From: an uncultured Flavobacteriaceae bacterium
Lineage (GTDB): Bacteria; Bacteroidota; Bacteroidia; Flavobacteriales; Flavobacteriaceae
Assembly: GCA_947497145.1 (NCBI GenBank)
Contig: CANMFQ010000007.1
Coordinates: 166,697-230,696, forward strand
DNA length: 64,000 bases
Direction: 5' to 3'
Shown here: positions 20,119-28,272 of the stretch, piece after piece
Position numbering within the stretch: the stretch's first letter is position 1
How the letters are laid out: each line of letters begins with the position of its first letter
Made by a program: the position numbers and the translations under genes
The notes under the pieces: generated by a model
Seen by the model: the letters and a program-made list of their open reading frames with translations, nothing else
Told to the model about the DNA's origin: nothing
The model's database searches: none

Positions 20119-20892
20119 ATGACACTTACTTTTTATAAATACCAAGGTACAGGTAATGATTTTGTTATTATTGATAACCGAGATTTGCATTTTCCAAAAA
20201 GGGATACAAAGCTGGTAGCTTTTTTATGTGACCGTAGATTTGGCATTGGTGCAGATGGATTAATTTTATTAGAGAACGACCCTGAGCTTGATTTTAAAAT
20301 GGTGTATTATAATGCCGATGGAAACCCCAGTACCATGTGTGGTAATGGGGGAAGATGTTTGGTGGCTTTTGCAAAATTTTTAGGAATTATTGATAAAAAA
20401 ACATCATTTAATGCGGTAGACGGCTTGCATACCGCGGTGATAAAAGATGGCTTAGTGAGTTTGCAAATGACTGATGTTTCAGAGGTGAAAGTAAAACCAA
20501 ATTCGTTCTTTTTGGATACAGGCTCACCACATCACGTGCAGTTAGTATCTGATTTAAAAGATTTTGAGGTGGTTAAAGAAGGTGCAAAATTGCGTTACGG
20601 AATTTATGGTGCTAGTGGTAGTAACATTAATTTTGTAGAACAGCAAACGGAGAATACTTTTGCCGTACGAACCTATGAGCGGGGAGTGGAAAATGAGACG
20701 CTATCCTGTGGTACAGGAGTTACGGCTGTAGCTATAGCTATGCATAGCTCAGGAAAAACTACACAAAGTGAAATTACTATTAACACTGCTGGAGGCGAGC
20801 TAAAAGTAGATTTTGAAAATAGAGGTGGCTATGAGAATGTTAACCTGACCGGTCCGGCTGAATTGGTTTTTAAAGGTGAAATTGAATGTTAA
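20119..20892 (+). CDS. dapF: Diaminopimelate epimerase
   Basis: The 257-residue protein has both catalytic cysteines of DapF: Cys74 in MCGNGGRC and Cys197 in SCGTGVTA, plus the N-terminal YQGTGNDFVIIDNRD and GSNINFV. It interconverts LL- and meso-diaminopimelate for lysine and peptidoglycan synthesis in the cytoplasm. The stop codon overlaps the next gene (a GNAT) by 7 bp, and that gene overlaps mltG by 1 bp, so all three form one operon with translational coupling. The length is slightly below the E. coli enzyme but all motifs are present. Confidence 0.97.
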   Translation: MTLTFYKYQGTGNDFVIIDNRDLHFPKRDTKLVAFLCDRRFGIGADGLILLENDPELDFKMVYYNADGNPSTMCGNGGRCLVAFAKFLGIIDKKTSFNAVDGLHTAVIKDGLVSLQMTDVSEVKVKPNSFFLDTGSPHHVQLVSDLKDFEVVKEGAKLRYGIYGASGSNINFVEQQTENTFAVRTYERGVENETLSCGTGVTAVAIAMHSSGKTTQSEITINTAGGELKVDFENRGGYENVNLTGPAELVFKGEIEC

Positions 20893-21410
20893 AATTACAA
20901 GGAGAGCATATTTATTTGAGAGCCTTAGAGCCCAAAGATCTTGACTTTTTGTATGAACTTGAGAACAATACCGATATTTGGGAAATTAGTGGTACCGTAA
21001 CCCCGTACGCAAAGCATGTGTTGCAATTTTATTTAGATAATGCGCATCGTGATATTTATGAGGTAAAGCAATTGCGACTATGTATATGTGATTATAACAA
21101 ACGGGTACTTGGCCTTATTGATTTATTTGATTTTGACCCCAAAAATCGTCGTGCAGGTATGGGTATTGTGGTTTTAGACAGTGCACAAAGAAATAAAGGC
21201 ATAGGCACAGAGGCGATAAACTTGCTCATGAAATATGCATTTTCGGTTTTAGATTTACGGCAGTTGTATGCTAATGTAATGGAAGATAATTTAGCCAGTA
21301 TTCATGTGTTTGAAAAATTAGGGTTTGAGCGCGTGGGTACTAAAAAAGACTGGATATTTTTTAATGGGGAGTATAAGAATGAAATATTATTTCAAAAAAT
21401 AGTAAACTAA
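20886..21410 (+). CDS. GNAT family acetyltransferase, RimJ/RimL-like
   Basis: The 174-residue protein starts LQGEHIYLRALEPKDLDFLYE, typical of the RimJ/RimL and SpeG branch of GNAT, and holds VVLDSAQRNKGIGTEAI with the acetyl-CoA loop and LYANVMEDNLASIHVFEKLGF. It acetylates an unknown substrate, perhaps a protein N-terminus or a polyamine. It overlaps dapF by 7 bp and mltG by 1 bp (TAATG), so the three are translated together. This dapF-GNAT-mltG order is, as far as I recall, usual in Flavobacteriia. Confidence 0.9.
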   Translation: MLKLQGEHIYLRALEPKDLDFLYELENNTDIWEISGTVTPYAKHVLQFYLDNAHRDIYEVKQLRLCICDYNKRVLGLIDLFDFDPKNRRAGMGIVVLDSAQRNKGIGTEAINLLMKYAFSVLDLRQLYANVMEDNLASIHVFEKLGFERVGTKKDWIFFNGEYKNEILFQKIVN

Positions 21411-22453
21411 TGTATATAAAAAAGATCTTACTTTTTATCGTATTGCTGGGGCTTCTTGTGGGAGGCTTCTTTGCGTATATGGTATATGGCGCAATTTTTA
21501 ATCCTAATACGGCTTTTAATAATGAAGAGGCTACCATCTTTATTCGATCTAATGATAGTTTTGAAGATGTAAAAATGGTACTTGAGCCGCTTTTGGAAGA
21601 TATGGATAGCTTTGTGAAAATAGCTAATAAAAAAGGGTATGCTGCTAGAGTAAAAGGAGGGAAGTACATTATTAAAAAAGGAATGAACAATAATGATATT
21701 GTAAATACGCTACGCAGTAATAACATTCCTGTAAAGGTTGCTTTTAATAACCAAGAAACTTTGGCTGATTTAGCAGGAAGAATTGCTGCTCAAATTGAGC
21801 CAGATAGCCTAACCTTATTAAAAGCGTTTGAAGACAAGGCTTTTTTGAGGGAAAATAAATTCAATGAGGCTGATAAATTGGCGATGTATATTCCGAATAG
21901 TTATGAGTTTTTTTGGAATACTTCTGTAGAAAAATTTCGTGACCGAATGCTAAAGGAGTACCAACGTTTTTGGAATGCCGATCGATTGGCAAAAGCAAAA
22001 GCATTGAATCTTACGCCAAAAGAAGTGGTTACCCTTGCTTCAATAGTGCATAAAGAAACGGCGAAGGTAGATGAAAGACCACGGGTGGCTGGTCTTTATT
22101 TGAATCGATTACGTAAGCGAATGCTGCTCCAAGCTGACCCTACGGTTATTTATGCCATAAAAAAACACCGAAATAATTTTAACCTGGTAATTAAAAGAGT
22201 GCTTTATGCAGATTTGGAGTTAGATTCACCTTACAATACCTATAAGTATGTAGGTTTGCCACCGGGTCCCATTAGCATGCCCGATATTACAGCTATTGAT
22301 GCAGTTTTAAATGCTGAAAAGCATAAATACTTGTATATGGTGGCTAACGTTGAGAATTTTGGTTATCATAAATTTGCGGAAACTTTGGCGCAACATAACC
22401 AAAATAAAGTGCAATACGTCAAGTGGATAAATAAACAAAAAATAAGAAGATGA
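21410..22453 (+). CDS. mltG: Endolytic murein transglycosylase MltG
   Basis: The 347-residue protein has one N-terminal transmembrane helix (about residues 4-27), a LysM-like segment, and the YceG/MltG catalytic domain with Glu216 in LASIVHKETAKVDERPRVAG, followed by NRLRKRMLLQADPTV and YNTYKYVGLPPGPISMP. It cleaves nascent glycan strands in the periplasm and is thought to set their length. It is the last gene of the dapF operon and starts on the TAATG overlap with the GNAT gene. All family motifs are present. Confidence 0.96.
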   Translation: MYIKKILLFIVLLGLLVGGFFAYMVYGAIFNPNTAFNNEEATIFIRSNDSFEDVKMVLEPLLEDMDSFVKIANKKGYAARVKGGKYIIKKGMNNNDIVNTLRSNNIPVKVAFNNQETLADLAGRIAAQIEPDSLTLLKAFEDKAFLRENKFNEADKLAMYIPNSYEFFWNTSVEKFRDRMLKEYQRFWNADRLAKAKALNLTPKEVVTLASIVHKETAKVDERPRVAGLYLNRLRKRMLLQADPTVIYAIKKHRNNFNLVIKRVLYADLELDSPYNTYKYVGLPPGPISMPDITAIDAVLNAEKHKYLYMVANVENFGYHKFAETLAQHNQNKVQYVKWINKQKIRR

Positions 22454-22537
22454 TTCTATTTATTTGATTATCAATTTATTGCATTAATTTAATTAAGATT
22501 TAACATTCTCTTTCTGAAATTTTAATCAAATCAATTG

Positions 22538-22545
22538 TATATTTG
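22538..22545 (+). promoter_or_regulatory. -7 promoter element of the lysozyme-like gene
   Basis: TATATTTG, an exact TAnnTTTG match, 57 nt before the ATG at 22603. The -33 region has no clean TTG (CTG at 22514-22516). Confidence 0.4.
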
Positions 22546-22602
22546 CAGCTTCAAAAATTTAAGCAGGTTATTTTTTACTGTAAGTCTTAAGAAAACTAAT
22601 GT

Positions 22603-23232
22603 ATGAGAAAGTGGATTCGTTTAACAAGTCCCCTAATCATTGCGCTAATTTTTTGTAGTTATGCGTTTATGCCTTCAAAGGTTGAAGTGCCAAAATCACT
22701 TAAGGTTGAAGAACCTGTAGCGGTTTTACATCCTAAGAACCAAGTAGTATTCAGTACTGCTATAATTGCTCCCCCTTTTTTAGGAACTTCCTATATTGGT
22801 TTTAAAGAAGCATTAGCTTTTAAAGAATCACAAGGGAATTATTTTACAACAAATACTTTGGGCTATTTGGGAAAATACCAATTTGGTATTGGTACTTTGC
22901 AGTTGATGGGGGTTTATGATGCTGCTCATTTTTTGAACAACCCTGCTTTGCAAGAAAAAGCTTTTCAAGCTAATATCGCTCGCAACAAATGGATTCTTAG
23001 AAGAGATATCAAGCGTTTTGATGGTAAAAAAATTGGCGGTATTAAAGTTACAGAGTCAGGTATGTTAGCAGCGGCTCATTTGGCTGGAGCTGGAAATGTA
23101 AAAAAATACTTGCGCTCGTATGGAGGGTATGATGTGAAAGATGGGTATGGAACTACCATCGCTGGTTATATGCGGAAATTTTCAGGATATGATGTTTCTG
23201 ATGTAGCGCCAATGCGAAATGCAAAAATATAA
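22603..23232 (+). CDS. Exported lysozyme-like (lytic transglycosylase fold) protein
   Basis: The 209-residue protein has an N-terminal hydrophobic segment (residues 9-24) and a C-terminal domain from about residue 60 that resembles small lysozyme-fold enzymes: FKEALAFKESQGNY, with Glu75 as the likely catalytic acid, then LGYLGKYQFG, and GMLAAAHLAGAGNVKKYL as the later helices. It would act on peptidoglycan in the periplasm. I cannot assign it to a numbered family. It follows mltG by 150 bp but has its own promoter and terminator, so a shared cell-wall role is suggested only by proximity. Confidence 0.7.
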   Translation: MRKWIRLTSPLIIALIFCSYAFMPSKVEVPKSLKVEEPVAVLHPKNQVVFSTAIIAPPFLGTSYIGFKEALAFKESQGNYFTTNTLGYLGKYQFGIGTLQLMGVYDAAHFLNNPALQEKAFQANIARNKWILRRDIKRFDGKKIGGIKVTESGMLAAAHLAGAGNVKKYLRSYGGYDVKDGYGTTIAGYMRKFSGYDVSDVAPMRNAKI

Positions 23233-23264
23233 ATGATATCATAGTATAGCATAAAAATAAGAAC

Positions 23265-23295
23265 AGCCTCAGCGGAAACGTTGGGGCTTTTTTTT
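23265..23295 (+). terminator. Terminator after the lysozyme-like gene
   Basis: A 10-bp stem, AGCCTCAGCG (23265-23274) against CGTTGGGGCT (23279-23288) with two G-T pairs, a GAAA tetraloop, and at least seven T. It lies 33 bp past the stop codon and just before the 3' end of the convergent methylase gene. Confidence 0.9.
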
Positions 23296-24016
23296 ATGCT
23301 TGTATGATAAAAATAGCGGGGCGTTTATGTAGGTCTAAGGGGGTTCTTTTCCAGTCGGCTACTGATTTGGTTACAATATATTCCGTTGGAAGTGTAATGT
23401 CACACGCCACGCAGATACGGGTATGGTTGGCTAAAGTCTTAAGCATTTCGGCAAACAACTTATCATTTCTGTAGGGGGTTTCAATAAATAGCTGGGATTG
23501 TTGCTCAATACTTGAAATTTTTTCCATATCCTTCAGCGCTTTTTTTCTTTCGCTCGCATCAATAGGAAGGTATCCTTTAAAGCTAAAACTTTGGCCATTC
23601 ATTCCGCTAGCCATAAGTGCTAGAAAAATTGAAGAAGGACCAACCAGCGGGATTACTTGAATACCTTTTTCATGTGCTATTTTAACTACGTCAGCACCAG
23701 GATCTGCAATTCCGGGGCAGCCTGCTTCTGAAAGTATGCCAATACTATGTCCTTCAAAACAAGGGTTTAGAAACTCAGGAATAGATTGGGGTTCGGTATA
23801 TTTATTTAATACCTCTATTTTAAGGCTTGGCTGTGATTTTCCTGAACTTATTTTTTTGATGAATTTTCGAGCGGTTTTTTCATTTTCTACAATGTAATAA
23901 TCGATACGCTCAATGGTTTTTTTTATAGAAATAGGTAATACCTCCAAAGGTTCATTGTCACCTAAAGTTGTGGGAATTAAATAAAGCTTTCCGCGTGTAC
24001 TGTTTTCTTTGTTCAT
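23294..24016 (-). CDS. RsmI-like SAM-dependent methyltransferase (tetrapyrrole methylase fold)
   Basis: The 240-residue protein begins GKLYLIPTTLGD and has LSEAGCPGIADPGADVVKIAH near residue 114 and IPLVGPSSIFLALMASGMNG near residue 137, as in RsmI, which 2'-O-methylates C1402 of 16S rRNA. It is shorter than E. coli RsmI (about 286) and lacks the C-terminal extension. This short form is common in Bacteroidota, so the rRNA target is an inference. Its start is 5 bp from the stop of the upstream phosphatase gene, so it is the last member of a dnaA-phosphatase-methylase unit. Confidence 0.85.
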   Translation of the reverse strand: MNKENSTRGKLYLIPTTLGDNEPLEVLPISIKKTIERIDYYIVENEKTARKFIKKISSGKSQPSLKIEVLNKYTEPQSIPEFLNPCFEGHSIGILSEAGCPGIADPGADVVKIAHEKGIQVIPLVGPSSIFLALMASGMNGQSFSFKGYLPIDASERKKALKDMEKISSIEQQSQLFIETPYRNDKLFAEMLKTLANHTRICVACDITLPTEYIVTKSVADWKRTPLDLHKRPAIFIIQA

Positions 24017-24020
24017 AGCC

Positions 24021-24482
24021 TTATTGTCTTGCGTTTAATTTATTGGTAATGACTTCACAGGCGCTGTCGATTAAATGAAAAACGTGTTCAAAACCATCTT
24101 GTTGGTCGTAATAGGGGTCAGGCACTTCTTTTATTGCTCCATCAATTTCACCAAGTAACAGTTTTACTTTTGATATGGCAGTTTGGGTTTTCGCTTTTGC
24201 TATAACATTAGTGTAATTGCTCTTATCCATGACATAGATAATATCAAAAGCATCAAAATCTTTAACACTAAACTGTCGGCAACGTTGTTTTGAAATGTCA
24301 ATACCGTATTTACGAGCTACAGCTATACTTCTTGGGTCGGGGGGATTACCTATGTGGTAACCACCAGTTCCTGCCGAGTCTACAAAAACACTGTTTGTGT
24401 CTACTTTTGATTGTAGTATGCCTTCAGCCAATGGAGACCTACAGATATTACCTAGGCAAACCATTAAAACCTTAGTGATCAT
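24021..24482 (-). CDS. Low molecular weight protein tyrosine phosphatase
   Basis: The 153-residue protein has the N-terminal P-loop VCLGNICRSP, with Cys9 and Arg15 as nucleophile and phosphate-binding arginine, and the acid loop VPDPYYDQQDGF near the C-terminus. It removes phosphate from tyrosine or related substrates, often in control of exopolysaccharide tyrosine kinases. Here it lies between dnaA and an RsmI-like methylase on one strand with gaps of 6 and 4 bp, so co-transcription is very likely; no tyrosine kinase is nearby. Confidence 0.94.
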   Translation of the reverse strand: MITKVLMVCLGNICRSPLAEGILQSKVDTNSVFVDSAGTGGYHIGNPPDPRSIAVARKYGIDISKQRCRQFSVKDFDAFDIIYVMDKSNYTNVIAKAKTQTAISKVKLLLGEIDGAIKEVPDPYYDQQDGFEHVFHLIDSACEVITNKLNARQ

Positions 24483-24488
24483 TATTGT

Positions 24489-25913
24489 TTACGAGAATTT
24501 CTTTGTAAGATCTTCAATATATTTACGAAACTGCTTATCTGTTTCTGCAAGATTATCTACTGTTTTACAAGCATGTAATACCGTAGCGTGATCTCTTTTA
24601 CCTATTTGTGATCCGATGCTGGCTAATGATGCCTTAGTAAACTTTTTGGCAAAGAACATGGCTAATTGGCGCGCTTGTACTATATGTCTTTTACGTGTTT
24701 TTGATTGTAAAGTAGCGACATCCATTTCAAAATAATCAGAAACTACTTTCTGGATATAATCAATAGATACCTCACGTTTTGTGTTTTTGACAAATTTTTC
24801 CACAACTTGTCGCACCAAATCTAAGGTCACTTCTTTTTTGTTAAAAGAAGATTGCGCAATTAAAGAAATAATAGCACCCTCTAATTCTCTAATGTTGCTC
24901 TTAATGTGTTTTGCTACATATTCGATAACATCATCTGGCATTTCAACGCCGTCACGATACAATTTGTTTTTTAAGATCGATATTCTTGTTTCGTAATCAG
25001 GTGTTTGCAATTCAGCTGATAAACCCCATTTGAAGCGAGATAACAAGCGTTGTTCAATATCTTGCATATCGACAGGAGCCTTATCTGATGTAAGTATTAC
25101 CTGCTTGCCATTTTGATGTAAATGATTAAAAATATGAAAGAATACATCTTGAGTACCCGATTTTCCTGAAAGAAACTGTACATCATCAATAATCAATACA
25201 TCAATCAATTGGTAAAAATGGATAAAATCGTTTCGGGTATTCTTCTTTACAGATTCAATATATTGCTGCGTAAACTTTTCAGCAGAAATATAAAGTACTG
25301 TTCTCTCGGGGTATTTGTCTTTTATTTCAACACCAATAGCATGTGCTAGGTGTGTTTTCCCTAAACCAACACCTCCGAATATAAGTAGGGGGTTGAATGA
25401 TGTTCCACCAGGTTTGTTAGCTACAGCCATTCCTGCTGAACGAGCAAGACGATTTGAATCACCTTCAAGGAAATTGTCAAAATTGTAATTCGGATTGAGT
25501 TGTGACTCTATCTTAATATTTCGAATACCAGGTATTACGAAAGGATTTCTAAGCTCTGGATTTTTTGATTTAATAGGCACATCTACTTCCTGAGGTATGA
25601 GATTTCCTCTGTTTGAACTAGGTATTTTTTCTGTAAAAGGTTCGCGATTACCATAGGTATTTTCCATGCGAATAATGTACACCAGTTTTGCAGTCTCACC
25701 GAGTTCTTTTGTAAGGGCAACCTTCAATAATTTTACATAATGCTCTTCAAGCCATTCATAAAAAAACTTACTGGGTACTTGAATACTCAAAGAGTTTTCA
25801 GAAAGTTTAACAGGTTTGATAGGTTCAAACCATGTTTTGAATGCCTGCGGTTGGATATTATCTTTAATAAAAGCCAAACAGTTTTTCCATACGGAAGTAG
25901 CAGTAACACTCAT
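24489..25913 (-). CDS. dnaA: Chromosomal replication initiator DnaA
   Basis: The 474-residue protein has all four DnaA regions: the N-terminal interaction domain (SVWKNCLAFIKDNIQPQAFK), a short linker, the AAA+ domain with Walker A FGGVGLGKTHL near residue 180, Walker B VLIIDDVQF, and the box VII arginine region LLSRFKWGL, then the DNA-binding domain ending with KRDHATVLHACKTV. It binds DnaA boxes and opens the origin. It is the first gene of a unit with the phosphatase and methylase genes and is divergent from the thioesterase gene. I see no cluster of DnaA boxes in the 207-bp upstream gap. Confidence 0.98.
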   Translation of the reverse strand: MSVTATSVWKNCLAFIKDNIQPQAFKTWFEPIKPVKLSENSLSIQVPSKFFYEWLEEHYVKLLKVALTKELGETAKLVYIIRMENTYGNREPFTEKIPSSNRGNLIPQEVDVPIKSKNPELRNPFVIPGIRNIKIESQLNPNYNFDNFLEGDSNRLARSAGMAVANKPGGTSFNPLLIFGGVGLGKTHLAHAIGVEIKDKYPERTVLYISAEKFTQQYIESVKKNTRNDFIHFYQLIDVLIIDDVQFLSGKSGTQDVFFHIFNHLHQNGKQVILTSDKAPVDMQDIEQRLLSRFKWGLSAELQTPDYETRISILKNKLYRDGVEMPDDVIEYVAKHIKSNIRELEGAIISLIAQSSFNKKEVTLDLVRQVVEKFVKNTKREVSIDYIQKVVSDYFEMDVATLQSKTRKRHIVQARQLAMFFAKKFTKASLASIGSQIGKRDHATVLHACKTVDNLAETDKQFRKYIEDLTKKFS

Positions 25914-26077
25914 TCTTTAATTAATATTCTTGTGGTTAGTGAATCTAATTTTGTAGTAGAAAATTTAATCTAAAAAGATGCTTATTTTCTAGTTAAGCAA
26001 AGGTGTGAACAAAAAAATTAAAAAAAAAATGAAACGGTATTGAATTTTACTTTTTTTTTTCTCATGTTCGCACCCCC

Positions 26078-26085
26078 TATTTTTG
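26078..26085 (+). promoter_or_regulatory. -7 promoter element of the thioesterase gene
   Basis: TATTTTTG, an exact TAnnTTTG match 35 nt before the ATG at 26121. A long T-run precedes it; no -33 TTG is visible. Confidence 0.35.
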
Positions 26086-26120
26086 GGAGTTATAAATGTA
26101 TCATTTTTTAAATTAAAAAT

Positions 26121-26525
26121 ATGAATTTTGACGAAATTTCTTTTAGAATACGTTATGCAGAAACTGATCAAATGGGGGTTGTGTATCATGGTAATTATGC
26201 GCAATACTTAGAGGTAGGACGTGTTGAATGGCTAAGAAAACTTGGTGTTTCTTACAAAACAATGGAAGAAAATGGTGTAATGCTCCCAGTTGTTTCATTG
26301 CAAATGCAGTTTAAAAAACCTGCCTTGTATGATGATTTTATAACAGTGCGCACAATGCTAAAGAAAACACCTACTGCTAAGATCGAATTTGGCTTTGAAA
26401 TATATAACGAGAGCAGAGAGGTTTTAGCTACTGCTGATGTTATTCTTGTCTTTGTAAATATGAAAACAAAACGCCCAATGAGTTGCCCTAAATATTTGTT
26501 GGAGAAGATTGCCAAAGTGTACTAA
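26121..26525 (+). CDS. Acyl-CoA thioesterase, YbgC/FadM hotdog family
   Basis: The 134-residue protein is a single hotdog fold beginning FRIRYAETDQMGVVYHGNYAQYLE, where Asp16 is the expected catalytic residue of the 4-hydroxybenzoyl-CoA thioesterase/YbgC group. The length is typical. Relatives hydrolyse acyl-CoA thioesters; the preferred chain is unknown. It is divergent from dnaA, and that neighbour pair recurs in Flavobacteriia as I recall. Confidence 0.92.
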   Translation: MNFDEISFRIRYAETDQMGVVYHGNYAQYLEVGRVEWLRKLGVSYKTMEENGVMLPVVSLQMQFKKPALYDDFITVRTMLKKTPTAKIEFGFEIYNESREVLATADVILVFVNMKTKRPMSCPKYLLEKIAKVY

Positions 26526-26633
26526 GCCTGTTTAAGGATAGGGTAGTATACTGCATTGGAATTATTATTTTGAAGTTGTTTTTTCAATTTAAATTGAACA
26601 AGCTTAAGGCATTCTTTAAAAATAGTGACATGC

Positions 26634-27977
26634 TTAAGGCATCATCATAGCAGGAACAATAGTATTGGTAAACATATACTGCCCACCAGTGTTGGAGGCG
26701 ATAAGACCATACCACCCACGATCATCCCATACAGTAGGGGCGATGTTATTGTTTAAACAGCTGTTGCGTATAAGGTTATAATAATTTCGTACAAGATCAG
26801 TATTTCTTTCGGCGGTGTTTGATTGCCTACCGACTCCAAATTCCCCGATATTAAGTGGGATTTCTAAAACTTGAGCATCATCAGCTGCATTTTCTATAAG
26901 AGTTGTAAAGAAATTTTCCCCAGGCCATGCTGAATTATTTCCTGTTTGTCCACAAAAAGCCCAAGGGTCATAAGTATGTACATGCATTGCTAGGTGGTTG
27001 TCGTTTCCTTCACCAGGTAAGCTTGTTTTAACTGGGTAAACATCATCTATCAAATAAATACTTCCCCTAGCGTTAGTGGAAATCATTAGCGTTCTGTAAC
27101 TGTTTTTTCCGCCCGTTTCTCTGATTGCCGTATAGCCTACTTGATTAATTTTTCTAGTAAGCTGTAAGGCATTACTGCTTTTTGGGTTTATGCTACCACC
27201 CCAATGACCAAAAACTCCATGTGGTTCATTAAGGACTTCGAATATGAGAAGTTGAGAATAATCTTTAAAATGCGTTGCAATGTCTGTCCACAAATTGGTA
27301 AAAAGTGAATTGTAAGCGGGAGAATCATCATAATTTAAAAAGAGTGGTTTTTCATGATGGGCATTTAGTACAACATACATTCCTTTGGCTATAGCATAGT
27401 CAATAATCGCTTGCAGTTGAATAAAACGAGAATGGCTAAAATTGACGTGTCCATTTACATCGGCAAGGGTGTTTCCATCAAAACCATCTAACCAAGTTAC
27501 TGGTATTCTGACGTGGCGCATTCCTTCTGCGTAATATAGGTCAATAATTGGATATATGTTGTTTGGATTTGTATCCTGTATGTTAAGATCAAAGGTGTTA
27601 CCTAGATTAAAGCCGGTACCCATTGCAGCAATGATTTCATGTGCGTTTTGAAATTCGTTTGTTTCGACTGTGGTGTCCATTGGAGTTTCTCCTTCTTCTT
27701 CGGTTGTTTCTTCCTCTCCTTCAGTTGTTTCTTCTTCTTCTTCACCGGTAGTATCCTCTTCCTCTGTGTCAACAGAAGTTTCATCTTCAGGTTTTGTTGG
27801 TGTTTGTTCCTGCTCATCAGTCACGGCAAGTGGCTCCTTTGTATCTAGTATTTCATCTGATTCGCATGAAAAACTGATAATTAGACATAAAATAGATAGG
27901 GTTTTTATAAGAATGCTTAAACTTGATTGTGTATAGTATTTGTTTATGGCACACCAATAAGTAGATTTGTAAAACAT
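26634..27977 (-). CDS. Glycoside hydrolase family 5 lipoprotein with acidic linker
   Basis: The 447-residue protein has a hydrophobic segment ending LCLIISFSC (lipobox Cys38), an unusually polar 20-residue lead before it, and a low-complexity Glu/Thr-rich linker at about residues 45-105. The GH5 catalytic domain follows: FNLGNTFDLN, MRHVRIPVTW, acid/base Glu251 in VLNEPHG, HVHTYDPWAFCG, and nucleophile Glu379 in NIGEFGVG. GH5 enzymes cut beta-linked glucans, mannans or related chains; the subfamily cannot be given. It probably sits on the outer membrane surface with the linker as spacer. It is divergent from the large regulator gene at 28273, so the uptake locus may use it. Confidence 0.88.
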   Translation of the reverse strand: MFYKSTYWCAINKYYTQSSLSILIKTLSILCLIISFSCESDEILDTKEPLAVTDEQEQTPTKPEDETSVDTEEEDTTGEEEEETTEGEEETTEEEGETPMDTTVETNEFQNAHEIIAAMGTGFNLGNTFDLNIQDTNPNNIYPIIDLYYAEGMRHVRIPVTWLDGFDGNTLADVNGHVNFSHSRFIQLQAIIDYAIAKGMYVVLNAHHEKPLFLNYDDSPAYNSLFTNLWTDIATHFKDYSQLLIFEVLNEPHGVFGHWGGSINPKSSNALQLTRKINQVGYTAIRETGGKNSYRTLMISTNARGSIYLIDDVYPVKTSLPGEGNDNHLAMHVHTYDPWAFCGQTGNNSAWPGENFFTTLIENAADDAQVLEIPLNIGEFGVGRQSNTAERNTDLVRNYYNLIRNSCLNNNIAPTVWDDRGWYGLIASNTGGQYMFTNTIVPAMMMP

Positions 27978-28185
27978 AAATACTATTTTTTGTTACTTTA
28001 GTATTATTAGGACAACGATTAAGTAGCTTTTTTCTTACATTTAATTAAAGAAAATAAATGAACGGCTAATCGAAGTTCTGATAACCAGATACTTACTTTT
28101 TGAATTCTTAAAGTCTTTAATGTTGTTAGCATGATTATAGCTCCTTTTAGCCATTTTGAATACCTGTTTAGCGGAAGTACATTGG

Positions 28186-28193
28186 TATATTTG
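28186..28193 (+). promoter_or_regulatory. -7 promoter element of the large regulator gene
   Basis: TATATTTG, an exact TAnnTTTG match 80 nt before the ATG at 28273, in the 295-bp divergent gap with the GH5 gene. The TTTG at 28155-28158 is too far away for normal -33 spacing. Confidence 0.4.
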
Positions 28194-28272
28194 TGAATAG
28201 CATTCTACTATCAGAATTACGTACTTTAGTCTCAGTCCTTTTTTAAAAGAGGATTAAAACCAAACCCGAACA

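Noticed and set aside
25914..26120. Replication origin next to dnaA
   Set aside because: The gap is only 207 bp, and I find no TTATCCACA-type boxes or clusters, only one loose TTGTGGTTA; Bacteroidota origins are often away from dnaA.
27639..27936. Ser- and Phe-rich frames opposite the GH5 linker
   Set aside because: They are antisense readings of the Glu/Thr repeat, with biased composition caused by the repeat itself.
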